The position numbers and the translations under genes are program-made. A stretch of 64,000 bases of DNA from an uncultured Bacteroides sp. (GTDB taxonomy: Bacteria; Bacteroidota; Bacteroidia; Bacteroidales; UBA932): contig CAMCGB010000003.1 of assembly GCA_945874355.1 (NCBI GenBank), forward strand, positions 140,186-204,185, given 5' to 3'. The notes beneath the pieces were generated by a model, which saw only the letters and a program-made list of their open reading frames with translations, was not told where the DNA came from and did not search any database. Shown in pieces: positions 33,187 through 41,655 of the stretch (the stretch's first letter is position 1; every line of letters begins with the position of its first letter).

Positions 33187-34251
33187 TCAGATTGTCTCGT
33201 CATATACTTCTCCTGCAATCCAGTCACTGACGGTGATGGTTGCCGAGAGCGAGCCTTTCTCCACTGGCTTGTTCGGGTCCTCGGAGCCGAGGCCGGTGAT
33301 GGTCAGGCCAACGGTGTAGGCCTTGTTGCGCTCAAGGGTGGCATTGTCCAAAACGACCGGATAGTAGTAGGTCTTGCCGGAGATAGTTGTTACTACGGTA
33401 AGCACTGTCCTCTGTGCCGAGAAGGTCGACTGGAAGCCGCTCGGAGCAACCGTACTGCTGTTCGGGAAGGAGTAGAAGAGGTAAGGGGTCGACGGGCTGT
33501 GGGTGGCTCCGTTGGCTACGCTCTGTCCCACTCCCTTGTAGGTGAGAGCTTCACAGGATGCCTTGTAGGTGCTGCCGTTGATGATGTGGGTGGTATTCCT
33601 TGTGGTCTCGTCCGCACGGCCGTTCTTGTTGTACCAGGTCGATGCTGCAGCATTGCCGGCAAGGTTCTGGTTGCCTACCACATTGGAGAGGAACACCCTG
33701 TCGACGGTGATGGCTCCGTATGACTGCGGGAGCTTGTTCACTATGCTGGACAAGGCCACTCGGCTGACAAGCCTTGACACCGTGATGGCGCAGTTGGTCG
33801 TTCCTCCGCTGGTGACCGTAATGGTATTGCTGCCGGCCATCACGAAGCCTGTCGAGGCTGTGGTGCTGTTGGCAGAGAGGTCGACAGCAGACGCCTGAAG
33901 GGCGGACAGAGTGCCGATGGTCGAGAGGTCAGGACCGTTGACGACCGCCCACACTGTCTTTGCTCCGGCAGTGGTCGAGATGGTTCCGGAGGTCGCGGTG
34001 CCGAGGTTCTGGTAGAAGTTGATTGCACCGTCGCTTCCGAAGACGAATACCTGGACCTTGTTCACCTGTTTCTCGTAGGTCTGGGACGTGGTGTAGGCTG
34101 TGACAGCCCTGGTGGCTGCCGGCTCATCCCCGGCTACGGTGAAGACGATGCTTCCCTTTTCCTGTGTGACGATGGCGGAGCCTACCGGCTCCTTGCTGCA
34201 GGCCGCGAGTGCTGCACAGGCGGCCGCCATTGCAATGATTGTCTTTTTCAT
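33187..34251 (-). CDS. major fimbrillin (Mfa1/FimA-like)
   Basis: This 354-residue protein has a lipobox at LAAC (Cys18). An Arg in EPAATRAVTAY (Arg48) sits where type V pilins are cut by an Arg-specific protease before polymerisation. The chain is rich in Thr, Ser, Ala and Val and ends in a strand (LSATITVSDWIAGEVYDETI) suited to donor-strand exchange. It is probably the shaft subunit exported to the cell surface. Its place before an Mfa2-like and a DUF4906 gene supports the call. Confidence 0.88.
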   Translation of the reverse strand: MKKTIIAMAAACAALAACSKEPVGSAIVTQEKGSIVFTVAGDEPAATRAVTAYTTSQTYEKQVNKVQVFVFGSDGAINFYQNLGTATSGTISTTAGAKTVWAVVNGPDLSTIGTLSALQASAVDLSANSTTASTGFVMAGSNTITVTSGGTTNCAITVSRLVSRVALSSIVNKLPQSYGAITVDRVFLSNVVGNQNLAGNAAASTWYNKNGRADETTRNTTHIINGSTYKASCEALTYKGVGQSVANGATHSPSTPYLFYSFPNSSTVAPSGFQSTFSAQRTVLTVVTTISGKTYYYPVVLDNATLERNKAYTVGLTITGLGSEDPNKPVEKGSLSATITVSDWIAGEVYDETI

Positions 34252-34265
34252 CTTTAAGCTAATGT

Positions 34266-34613
34266 TTAATATTTGGGTTGATGGTTGTTCTTTATTTGTC
34301 TCTTACGCCTGATTCTGAGTACGAGACCGGTTAAATACCTTAACAGTCTTATGATTATTCCGGTTATTAAGAAGAGTGCCGAAAAGAGTGTGACAAGCCA
34401 TAGCAGGGCAATGAGGACGGCTGATATGCACTCCAGCCACAGGATGTCAGGTGTGATGCGCAGAAGCCCGAATCCCATCAGCAGGCTGCTCAGCATGATG
34501 CAGACTGCCAGTAAAATGTATCCGTAAAAACTGTCTTCTTCGTAGAGGTCCAATCCGGAATCCGGACCGAAGCCGGTTTCTTCCTGTTCTTTGTTTTGTT
34601 TCTTTTCTTCCAT
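34266..34613 (-). CDS. small membrane protein of the fimbrial operon
   Basis: This 115-residue protein has an acidic N-terminus, two or three membrane helices (about 31-50, 58-78 and 80-95) and a very basic tail (LRIRRKRQIKNN). The ATG at 34613 follows the preceding gene by 8 bases. No family is recognised. The tail suggests a cytoplasmic C-terminus. Confidence 0.75.
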   Translation of the reverse strand: MEEKKQNKEQEETGFGPDSGLDLYEEDSFYGYILLAVCIMLSSLLMGFGLLRITPDILWLECISAVLIALLWLVTLFSALFLITGIIIRLLRYLTGLVLRIRRKRQIKNNHQPKY

Positions 34614-34621
34614 ATCAATTG

Positions 34622-36601
34622 TCAATTGAAATAATCATCCTGTTCATCCTGACGGTTAAGGCCGTAGGTCTTGATCAGCGCGGCTATCTCGGGGTCGAGA
34701 TTGCCCCTGTGGACGTATGCCGGGTTGAGCTCGCAGGAGTTCACGTAGCACTGCACCGCCTCCTGCACCTGGCCCAGCCTGGTGTAGACTACCGCCCTCA
34801 TGTAGAGGACCTCGGCGGTAGGTTCAAGTGTTTCAAGAATGCTGAGCGCACTGGCGTTGTAGTCAAGGGCACAATAGGCCACAGCAGTGTTGTAGTCAGC
34901 GTAGGTTCGAAGGTACGAGACCGCTCTTTCATAGTCCCTGTCCCTTATCGCCTGCACGCCCAGCATATATGTCGTGTCGAGTTCCGTAGTGTGTACCGTA
35001 TCCTTCACCATCCCCTTGCGGTGCAGGTGGAAGTCGAAACGGACCGTCCTCAGCCGAGGATAGACCATCTCACGAAGGTGCCTGTAGTATGGTTCCTTCT
35101 GGAGCCGGGCCTCAAGCCTGTCCGGGTCTGATACGGTATTCCTAAGTTCGCCGTATTCATCTTTCTGTGTATCCGTAAGGATGCTGTCGCTCCTTACCAG
35201 GGCGTCGAGCATAGTCCAGTTCTCGCCCCCGTTGCGGGCTATGAACTTGATGTCGGGACGGTGCACGCCGTGCACCACCTCACCGTCCTCGCCGATGCTG
35301 AATCCCGTCTCACGGTCAAGGGAATCCCGGTAATGCCTGATGTAGTCCCCGAAGTAGCGGCACACACCTTCGCTCCTGCGCTGTGCAAGGGTTCGGTTGG
35401 TTGCCTGGCTGCCTTCAGGTGAAGCGGAGGCAGTGACGACTATGGAGTCGAGGTCATAGACCGTATCCTCGATGAGCTGTGCGAGGTTGCCGCAGATGCG
35501 TCCGATTTCGTCACGGTTGTTCGAGAGGGAGATGTCCACCTCCGCGCTGCCGGAGGCGAAGTCCACATAGCAGGCGGTGTTCGCCTGGGCCCTGCGCTCG
35601 ATGATCCGCGTGAGGTACCTTTCCCTGCCGTCCACGAAGGACGAGAGGCTGCTGATGTAGAAGGTCAGCGGCTCGCTGCGGGACATCAGGTACACCTTCC
35701 GGTCAGACTCCCACACCTCCCCGGAGAGGACGATGTCCACCTTGCGGAGCTTGGGTCTTGTGGCTATGGTCTGTACGTAGTTGTAGATGAAGTCGCCGTT
35801 CACATCCCTCAGGACGGTGTCGAGGCGTATCCCTTCGGTTACGATCGGGACCTTGACGTACTTGCGGTACATACGGCCCGTAAGGGTCTTCTTGCGGTTG
35901 TTCCACCGCTTGGCTATCTGGTTGGTGTAGTGCTCCACAGCCTGCTGTTCAGTAACACCGTACACCGATGCGAACTGTTCGTCGGAGACCTCCGAAGAAT
36001 CATTGCAGAAGGCATATACCTCAGGGATATTCCTCTCAAGGAACAGCTCCAGCTGCCACAGGTTGATGAAGCGCGTGGTGTCGCTGACTATGGAGGCGAG
36101 GAACCGTTCGTACTGCTGGTATCCCTTGAGTTGTGCCCTCCTGTATTCCCTGCCGGTGATGACAACCGGCTCCAGACGTATGCTGTCCCCGAGGACATAC
36201 ATATCGGGGAAGAAGCGCAACTGCCATTTCGAGTCCTGCATCGCTTCAGGGACGATAACCTGGAACTCCAGGTCCACCTTGCCGTGACGCTCCGCCACGT
36301 TGCGGAAACGGGCGGTGACCACGGCCGCGTCGATGACGTCGTGCGCCACCATCTCCCCGTCCTCGTCCTGTACGGCGTTCATGAGGAACATCTCCTCCCC
36401 GTTCAGGCCCGTTACTTTGATGGTGTCACGGGAGTGACGGCGCACTTCCTCCAGTGTCGGCAACAGCGGATCTTCGTCACCCCGCAGCTGCAGTCGCGCG
36501 GCGACAGCGTTCTCCGAGAGGCTATGGGCCTTGCGGGAAACGGCGCAGGCGCACACTGCAATGGCACATGCGGCAAGAGCTATGGCACTTTCTCTTCTCA
36601 C
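34622..36601 (-). CDS. OmpA-like and TPR domain protein of the fimbrial operon (DUF3868-like)
   Basis: This 659-residue protein has an N-terminal export signal with Cys at 17 and 19, possibly a lipoprotein. An OmpA-like domain is seen near 340-420 (YVDFASGSAEVDISLSNNRDEIGRI and ASASPEGSQATNRTLAQRRSEGV), which would bind peptidoglycan. TPR-like repeats follow near 560-640 (RAVSYLRTYADYNTAVAYCAL and onward). Proteins of this build occur in Bacteroidales fimbrial loci and probably help assembly or anchoring. Its start overlaps the stop of the preceding lipoprotein gene. Confidence 0.8.
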   Translation of the reverse strand: MRRESAIALAACAIAVCACAVSRKAHSLSENAVAARLQLRGDEDPLLPTLEEVRRHSRDTIKVTGLNGEEMFLMNAVQDEDGEMVAHDVIDAAVVTARFRNVAERHGKVDLEFQVIVPEAMQDSKWQLRFFPDMYVLGDSIRLEPVVITGREYRRAQLKGYQQYERFLASIVSDTTRFINLWQLELFLERNIPEVYAFCNDSSEVSDEQFASVYGVTEQQAVEHYTNQIAKRWNNRKKTLTGRMYRKYVKVPIVTEGIRLDTVLRDVNGDFIYNYVQTIATRPKLRKVDIVLSGEVWESDRKVYLMSRSEPLTFYISSLSSFVDGRERYLTRIIERRAQANTACYVDFASGSAEVDISLSNNRDEIGRICGNLAQLIEDTVYDLDSIVVTASASPEGSQATNRTLAQRRSEGVCRYFGDYIRHYRDSLDRETGFSIGEDGEVVHGVHRPDIKFIARNGGENWTMLDALVRSDSILTDTQKDEYGELRNTVSDPDRLEARLQKEPYYRHLREMVYPRLRTVRFDFHLHRKGMVKDTVHTTELDTTYMLGVQAIRDRDYERAVSYLRTYADYNTAVAYCALDYNASALSILETLEPTAEVLYMRAVVYTRLGQVQEAVQCYVNSCELNPAYVHRGNLDPEIAALIKTYGLNRQDEQDDYFN

Positions 36602-37797
36602 TTCCCTCCTCCGGATATGGTGTATGAATATTTGCCGTTCTCCACCGGGGTGCCGTTCAGCACGACGGTCTCATCGGTGCAGGTCACGTTGACCCTCACG
36701 CCGAGAAGAACCTCGAAGTCCAGGGTGATATGGTGGACTGACGACTCCACAACATAGTTGGAATAGCCGTCATCGACCTCGTACCACTGTTCTATTCCGT
36801 CGAAGGCGTCAATCCACTCGGATACCCATTTGGTATTCTTGATGGTGATGTTTGTGAGCGTGGTCTCCAGCAGCTCCGTTGCGGTGAGGTCGTACCAGTG
36901 TCCCGTCTCCGGGACAAAGCGGGACAGATCCACCACGTCGCACATGTCCTTCCACTCGGTGAACTTGTCCAGGTAGCCCTCCCTGTTGCTCGCACGGTGG
37001 TAGTCACACCGGCCCCTCACGGCGAGGGAGTCCCTGACGGCAACCGACAGCGAGTAAGGATTGCTCCTGACCATTATACGGGTCTTTCCCGTCGACGGGC
37101 TGCGGGAGATTTCCACATCCACGTCAGGATAACGCAGCGGCTCGGTGAACTTGAAGGCGGCGTTGCGCACGATCTCGCCGCAGGTCAGGGCCACGGACAC
37201 CTCGTGGGTGCCGGGACGCACCAGAGGCAGGTCCAGTTTCAGTATGGGTGTCTGCCTGAAGTTCACCTTGAAGTCAAGTCCCTTTATCCTCTCACCGTCC
37301 AGGCTTACCGTTCCCTCATAGTTCCTGTCAGCGATACCCTCTGCAAGGGTAAGGAACAGGGTCGATGTCCCTTTCTGGCTGTCGGTGGAAACCTCCGCGT
37401 GAAGGGTGAAGGGCTCGTAGGTAACGGTGAAGGACATCTCCGACTCACGTGAGAAGAGCCCGGTATCCAGCCGTAACGAGGCCCTGTGCTCCCCTGCCTT
37501 CAGGACCGGAAGCCGGAATGTCACCGGCCCTCCGGAGAAATCTATGCTTGAACCCGAACTGATGGTCTGGCCGCCGTCGACGGTCAGGACCAGTGACGGG
37601 TCACTGTCAATGAGATAGGTCAGGGTATATTCCTTTTCCGGACATCCCTTCTCAAGGGACAGGGTCATCAGGTTGTCCTCACCGGAGAGAAAGTGCTTCG
37701 CCTTGAACTCGAAGGAGTTGTCGCTGACCTGTATGGGGTCGTTGCAGGCGACGGCCGCAACAAGCGGCACGATTGCAGATAGGATTGTCTTTTTCAT
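36598..37797 (-). CDS. lipoprotein with TraQ-like (DUF3872) beta repeats
   Basis: This 399-residue protein has a lipoprotein signal (VAAVAC, Cys18) and three beta-sandwich-like repeats. The segments YTLTYLIDSDPSLVLTVDGG and VLKAGEHRASLRLDTG resemble the periplasmic TraQ/DUF3872 fold. It belongs to the fimbrial operon by position (13 bases after DUF3575, overlapping the OmpA-like gene). A TraQ-like fold here may tie fimbriae to conjugation, or it may be a shared adhesion fold. Confidence 0.65.
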   Translation of the reverse strand: MKKTILSAIVPLVAAVACNDPIQVSDNSFEFKAKHFLSGEDNLMTLSLEKGCPEKEYTLTYLIDSDPSLVLTVDGGQTISSGSSIDFSGGPVTFRLPVLKAGEHRASLRLDTGLFSRESEMSFTVTYEPFTLHAEVSTDSQKGTSTLFLTLAEGIADRNYEGTVSLDGERIKGLDFKVNFRQTPILKLDLPLVRPGTHEVSVALTCGEIVRNAAFKFTEPLRYPDVDVEISRSPSTGKTRIMVRSNPYSLSVAVRDSLAVRGRCDYHRASNREGYLDKFTEWKDMCDVVDLSRFVPETGHWYDLTATELLETTLTNITIKNTKWVSEWIDAFDGIEQWYEVDDGYSNYVVESSVHHITLDFEVLLGVRVNVTCTDETVVLNGTPVENGKYSYTISGGGK

Positions 37798-37810
37798 TGT
37801 TGTGATATTG

Positions 37811-38365
37811 TCAGAATGTGAACATCAGCGAAACCTGTACGTCATTCGGTAGGATGAAGGCTTTCGAACCCTGCCCGTCGATCCTGCCGCAGGTCGGGCA
37901 CAGGTAAACTGTGTATTTTTTCCAGCCGCCCCAGAATCCCAGTCCGAAATCCATGTTGATGTTGCGGTGCAGCATCAGGGAGTATCCGGCGGACAGGCCG
38001 GCCCCGAAGGCATCACCCTCCTCCGTACGGGGACTGCGTATGCCGCCCCTGTTGTATTCCTCCCACTGTGCCTTCGCGCCCAGCCACCAGCCGGAGTAGA
38101 CGTTCCAGAACCAGAAACGCGTCCCGGCATTCACTGTCCTGCGCGAGTCCCGCATCTTTCCCCATTCTCCGTTGAAGCTCCAGGGATTGTAAAGGAAGCC
38201 TGCATTGACGCTCCAGTGGCGTGCGACCGCCACTGATGCCTCAGCGTTTATGGTCAGGAACTCGGCGTATCCGAGCGCATTGGTCGACACCGACAGTTTC
38301 TGCGCCTTTGCCGGGAAGACAGCAAGCGCCAGAAGCATTACAATGAATATGATTCTCCGTCCCAT
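37811..38365 (-). CDS. DUF3575 outer-membrane protein
   Basis: This 184-residue protein has a signal peptide ending near FPAKAQ and a beta-barrel pattern that ends in the outer-membrane signature VSLMFTF. The line STNALGYAEFLTINAEASVAV is typical of DUF3575. These proteins recur in Bacteroidales fimbrial operons. It lies 2 bases after the Ig-like gene. Confidence 0.88.
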   Translation of the reverse strand: MGRRIIFIVMLLALAVFPAKAQKLSVSTNALGYAEFLTINAEASVAVARHWSVNAGFLYNPWSFNGEWGKMRDSRRTVNAGTRFWFWNVYSGWWLGAKAQWEEYNRGGIRSPRTEEGDAFGAGLSAGYSLMLHRNINMDFGLGFWGGWKKYTVYLCPTCGRIDGQGSKAFILPNDVQVSLMFTF

Positions 38366-38367
38366 TG

Positions 38368-39390
38368 CTACTTTGATTTTTCATTCCACCACGCACCTTC
38401 GAACACCGGTGTCTCCGTCCAGACCGTGAACCGGTCCTTGTCATAGTCAAGCAGGGTCAGGCTGATGCATATGTTGTGCACATAAGGCCTTTCCCTCAGC
38501 TGGGCCAGCTTCCTCTTCACCTCGGGCAGCTGCACCTTGGTCCCGGAACGGAACCATCTTGACTTGTATTTCTTGTGTACCAGGATGTATTCGCTCTTTC
38601 TTTTGCTGGTGAATTCAATCAGTACTGCGAAGTTGTAGTCCATCTTCTCCACGGAGTCCATACTGACCCACATCGCTTCCGGATTCCCCTCCTCATCGAA
38701 GGTGGCCTCGATGGTCGCGAAGCAGTTCTCCCTCACACGGACCTGGCACTGGCTCTCTATCTCGGGATAGCCCTTGGGCCATATCCGTATGGAGGTGTCT
38801 CCGGTTTTCTTGCCGCGCAGCTTGAGTTCACCGTCGATTGCCTTCACGTCGATGACCGACGGGTCCGAGACCTGAAATTCAATCGGTATCCTGTTGCATT
38901 CACGGGGAATCAGGGCTACCTTGACCGAGATGTACTGATGGTAGTCAATACAGACGTCCCTGTCGGCGAATATTGCAGTGGGAACGGTTTCACGCTCGGG
39001 AAGAACTGAGTAATGCAGCTCTTCATCAACAGTCTCGCCTGTCGATTTCATGAATGAGAGCCTGAGCACTCCGAACCCTTCAAGACTGACCGGATCGGTC
39101 TTTATGCATACCGGCTCGGTATCCAGAGGACGGAATACCCCCGGAGGAAGCAGTTCATCCCTGAGGTAGACTCCGTATCCGTTGTCCCCTGCGGCGACGC
39201 TCACCAGCGGGTTGAGAGCAGTGACATAGATGAAGAACGGAGAGCCGAGGTTGACCCGGTCCGTCTTTGTCACTATGTAATACTCCGGAAGAGGTTCACC
39301 ACTCTGAACCGGGGCTTCCGGGCTCTTTCCTGTGAAGCCCTTCACCAGCTTCTGGAAAGACATTTTGTCCGATGTTTTCTGTTCGCTCAT
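38368..39390 (-). CDS. Ig-like domain protein, first gene of the fimbrial operon
   Basis: This 340-residue protein begins MSEQKTSDKMSFQ and has no signal peptide, so it is probably cytoplasmic or exported by another route. The middle (about 175-245) resembles a bacterial Ig-like (BIG2) fold (VSDPSVIDVKAIDGELKLRGKKTGDTSIRI). The ATG at 39390 is preferred to an upstream in-frame start. I do not recognise the family; it may be a regulator or chaperone for fimbrial genes. Confidence 0.7.
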   Translation of the reverse strand: MSEQKTSDKMSFQKLVKGFTGKSPEAPVQSGEPLPEYYIVTKTDRVNLGSPFFIYVTALNPLVSVAAGDNGYGVYLRDELLPPGVFRPLDTEPVCIKTDPVSLEGFGVLRLSFMKSTGETVDEELHYSVLPERETVPTAIFADRDVCIDYHQYISVKVALIPRECNRIPIEFQVSDPSVIDVKAIDGELKLRGKKTGDTSIRIWPKGYPEIESQCQVRVRENCFATIEATFDEEGNPEAMWVSMDSVEKMDYNFAVLIEFTSKRKSEYILVHKKYKSRWFRSGTKVQLPEVKRKLAQLRERPYVHNICISLTLLDYDKDRFTVWTETPVFEGAWWNEKSK

Positions 39391-39417
39391 ATCTCGTTTT
39401 CTTTGTTTCCGTTTTAA

Positions 39418-39443
39418 CCGGGCGGCCTTCACAGGTGGCCCGG
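39418..39443 (-). terminator. hairpin between the TraO-like gene and the fimbrial operon
   Basis: CCGGGC (39418-39423) and GCCCGG (39438-39443) form a GC-rich stem; on the minus strand it is followed by TTAAAA. It may end transcription from the TraO-like gene, though some read-through into the fimbrial genes is possible. Confidence 0.35.
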
Positions 39444-39488
39444 AAAGGTTTATTCGTTAGTTTTTGGATATATAAATGGGTGCTTGCC

Positions 39489-40034
39489 CTAAAAGTCGTA
39501 ATGTATGTTCATGCTGCCCTCATAGTGTATCCAACCCATCGGCGAACCGAAGGTAAGCGGGACAGTTCCCCTCAGGCCGATGCCGAGCCTCTTCAGAGGA
39601 TAGAATTCCAGCTCGACGCTCGCCTGGACTCCGTAGATGAAGGAATTCCTTGCGATTCCGGTGTCTATGTATTCCGGCAGCCTCCTCTGCGGATCGCTGA
39701 TTTCATCACCGAGGAAGATTCCACCTCCGCAGTAGAGGCTGATGACTCGTGACCTGGCGGAGACCACCCTTGCCATAACATTGCCTTCAGCGCATATTTC
39801 GGTGTACTGGAGAGTCTCCACGGAATCAGTCAGTGAAGAGAAGTTCCTGTTCACCGCACCTGCAGACCAGGCTCCCCACAACTCCCATCCCTGCCATCCG
39901 GCCCTCACGCCGAAAGAGGATTCGTTGATGCTGGCTCCTGCATACGGCGCTCCCCTTCCGGGAACGGTCCGCTGTGCCGCTGCGGTGAGATGGACTCCCG
40001 CCAGAATTGCAAATATGATCACCAAACGCTTCAA
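39489..40034 (-). CDS. traO: TraO-like outer-membrane protein
   Basis: This 181-residue protein matches Bacteroides TraO in plan: a signal peptide, a mature start QRTVPGRGAPYAG, then beta-barrel strands. It ends in FIYGVQASVELEFYPLKRLG and an aromatic residue. TraO is an outer-membrane part of the transfer channel. I chose a TTG start at 40034 (MKRLVIIFAILAG) because the only other upstream start, a TTG at 40058, lies inside the promoter -7 element. It is far from the main transfer operon, beside rep. Confidence 0.75.
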   Translation of the reverse strand: MKRLVIIFAILAGVHLTAAAQRTVPGRGAPYAGASINESSFGVRAGWQGWELWGAWSAGAVNRNFSSLTDSVETLQYTEICAEGNVMARVVSARSRVISLYCGGGIFLGDEISDPQRRLPEYIDTGIARNSFIYGVQASVELEFYPLKRLGIGLRGTVPLTFGSPMGWIHYEGSMNIHYDF

Positions 40035-40055
40035 CTTTTCTTGCTTTTTATGGCG

Positions 40056-40063
40056 CAAATATA
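40056..40063 (-). promoter_or_regulatory. -7 element of the traO-like gene
   Basis: TATATTTG on the minus strand is an exact consensus, 22 bases before the TTG start at 40034. It implies a leader of about 14 bases. Confidence 0.55.
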
Positions 40064-40071
40064 TGATAAAT

Positions 40072-40079
40072 TATCTTTG
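40072..40079 (+). promoter_or_regulatory. -7 element of the rep gene
   Basis: TATCTTTG is an exact consensus, 49 bases before the rep ATG and divergent from the traO promoter. The TTCGTT direct repeats lie between it and the start codon, so an initiator bound there could repress its own transcription. Confidence 0.6.
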
Positions 40080-40089
40080 TGCGAAAATA

Positions 40090-40122
40090 TTCGTTGATTT
40101 TAATCAGATTTTCGTTAATTTT
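40090..40122 (+). repeat. two TTCGTTRATTTT direct repeats before rep
   Basis: TTCGTTGATTTT (40090-40101) and TTCGTTAATTTT (40111-40122) are spaced 21 bases apart, two helical turns, and end 6 bases before the rep start codon. The second overlaps a further -7-like TAATTTTG. They are candidate binding sites for Rep or for an element-wide regulator. Confidence 0.6.
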
Positions 40123-40127
40123 GCATT

Positions 40128-41168
40128 ATGAAAAGAAGCAAGCCGGAACACATAGCACAGGGTAACGGGATAACCTATATGACCAGCGATCTGTCACTGG
40201 TCCAGCTGAAGGTCCTTATGACGATAATCCGTGAACTGCAGAAGCCGATATCGATGATGATAACCGATATCGGGTTCGGACACCTCAAGCCGGACGACGT
40301 CCTGCCGGCCAAGGAGCAGTTCGGGGAAGGCGACCTGCTGCGGATTACCCGGAAGATTACTATCAGCGTGAAGGATGTCGGGCTGGGGAAACAGAACACC
40401 GGTTACCTGCTCAACAGCCTGAACGCCCTTCGCCAGAAGAACTGCTGCATTCCCTACAATCCCGCCCGTCCGACCAGGTCGAAGGTCCTGGTCACAGGTC
40501 TCATCAGCCATTACACCTATGACTGTGTGACCCAGACGGTCGATGTTTACCTTCTGGACGCGGTTGCGAACCGTCTGCTGCTTGTCAGCGACGGATTCAC
40601 CAGATACGACTACACGCACGCGATGGCATTCAGCAACAAGTACACGGTGCGGATGTACTGGATAATCAACTCGTGGCGCGGGCGCAAGGGGTTCCGCATC
40701 AGTATGGAACAGTTGCGCTATGTGATGTCGGCAGAGGACAAGTATCCCCGTAACGACAACTTCATCAGCAAGGTGATAGGGACGGCATACAGGGAACTGA
40801 AGCAGACCGGGGACATCTGGTTCGAATACTCGAGGGACCTGCGTGAAGGCAGGGACATGTTCTCGTTCCGTGTCTACCAGCGGATGGACAGGGACAGCCG
40901 GGAGAAGGTTCTGAAGAAGCCGCTGCAGGTTGCCTACAGTATGCTCTACAATTTATGGAAGATGCCGCTTCAGGATATTGAGCACTTCATCAGCCTGGTC
41001 ACCGTGGACAATGTGCAGGGGTTCATCTGCGAGCTGGACTACCTGAACAGGACCATTGACAGGAAGAACCTCAAAGACCCCGGAGCCTATATGAGGACCG
41101 TCCTTACATCATACTTCGATACGCTGGACACGGTCTCCCAGGAGGTGAAACTCGATGACCGTGACTGA
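40128..41168 (+). CDS. replication initiator, RepB/Rep_3 type
   Basis: This 346-residue protein has two winged-helix domains typical of plasmid initiators: an N-terminal one (SLVQLKVLMTIIRELQKPI) and a second around 170-280 (YTHAMAFSNKYTVRMYWIINSW and FRISMEQLRYVM). Such proteins bind iterons and start theta replication. Iteron-like repeats lie both before it (40090-40122) and after it (41336-41444), which supports an active origin. Presence on an ICE suggests the excised circle can replicate. Confidence 0.88.
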   Translation: MKRSKPEHIAQGNGITYMTSDLSLVQLKVLMTIIRELQKPISMMITDIGFGHLKPDDVLPAKEQFGEGDLLRITRKITISVKDVGLGKQNTGYLLNSLNALRQKNCCIPYNPARPTRSKVLVTGLISHYTYDCVTQTVDVYLLDAVANRLLLVSDGFTRYDYTHAMAFSNKYTVRMYWIINSWRGRKGFRISMEQLRYVMSAEDKYPRNDNFISKVIGTAYRELKQTGDIWFEYSRDLREGRDMFSFRVYQRMDRDSREKVLKKPLQVAYSMLYNLWKMPLQDIEHFISLVTVDNVQGFICELDYLNRTIDRKNLKDPGAYMRTVLTSYFDTLDTVSQEVKLDDRD

Positions 41169-41207
41169 ACTTCTTTCTTTTTTCATTCAAGAACTGTCCG
41201 TATCCGC

Positions 41208-41223
41208 GTGCGCATGTGCGCAT
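41208..41223 (+). repeat. tandem GTGCGCAT
   Basis: The 8-base unit GTGCGCAT occurs twice in direct tandem between the rep stop and the iterons. It could be a DnaA- or Rep-accessory site or chance; no consensus is evident. Confidence 0.4.
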
Positions 41224-41335
41224 AGATATGTTTCGGTTTTTCTTCAATTGATTCTATAATTGTTCCCTGTCTGGCATTTTGGGCCTACAGTCAAGGTTTT
41301 CAGCCAGTTATGACTTTGTGGCGTCCCGGCTCAAA

Positions 41336-41444
41336 CACCTTTTATAGAGTCCGGAGCCCAAAAGTCCCACCTTTTATAGAAACTGATACACCCGATATAG
41401 AAAGGCGGACCACCTTTTATAGAACAAGTCCCACCTTTTATAGT
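41336..41444 (+). repeat. iteron array, putative oriV
   Basis: Four near-identical 13-base repeats CACCTTTTATAGA start at 41336, 41368, 41411 and 41432 (the last ends in T), and a diverged copy (CACCCGATATAGA) starts at 41389. The last four are spaced 21-22 bases, the first 32 from the second. The helical-turn spacing right after a Rep_3-type gene is the classic layout of an iteron origin. Confidence 0.82.
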
Positions 41445-41586
41445 ACCGGTGCACCGCGTGCACCTGTCCCGACATCCCGGGTACCTTCCCGGAGACTGCA
41501 ATTCTGAGGAAAAAATGATGAATTTTGCTTCCATCTTTTTTCCGTCAAATCGGTTTTGCATCTTTGTGCGGAGCGGTGCACACTTC

Positions 41587-41635
41587 CCTGTTTACGGAAA
41601 CAGGCAAGATGTGCTTAAGTTAAACAAAACTTAAG
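41587..41635 (+). other. two hairpins, candidate oriT region
   Basis: CCTGTTT-ACGG-AAACAGG (41587-41604, 7-bp stem) and CTTAAGTT-AAACAA-AACTTAAG (41614-41635, 8-bp stem) sit just before the mobilisation genes. Inverted repeats at this position are typical of the relaxosome binding site and nick region. A -7-like CATCTTTG (one mismatch) lies upstream at 41559-41566. The nick position cannot be seen. Confidence 0.6.
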
Positions 41636-41655
41636 TCTTCCGCTCCGGAGTCGCC

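Noticed and set aside
41336..41444. CRISPR array
   Set aside because: The 13-base repeats with 8-9-base gaps after a rep gene are iterons; no cas genes are present.
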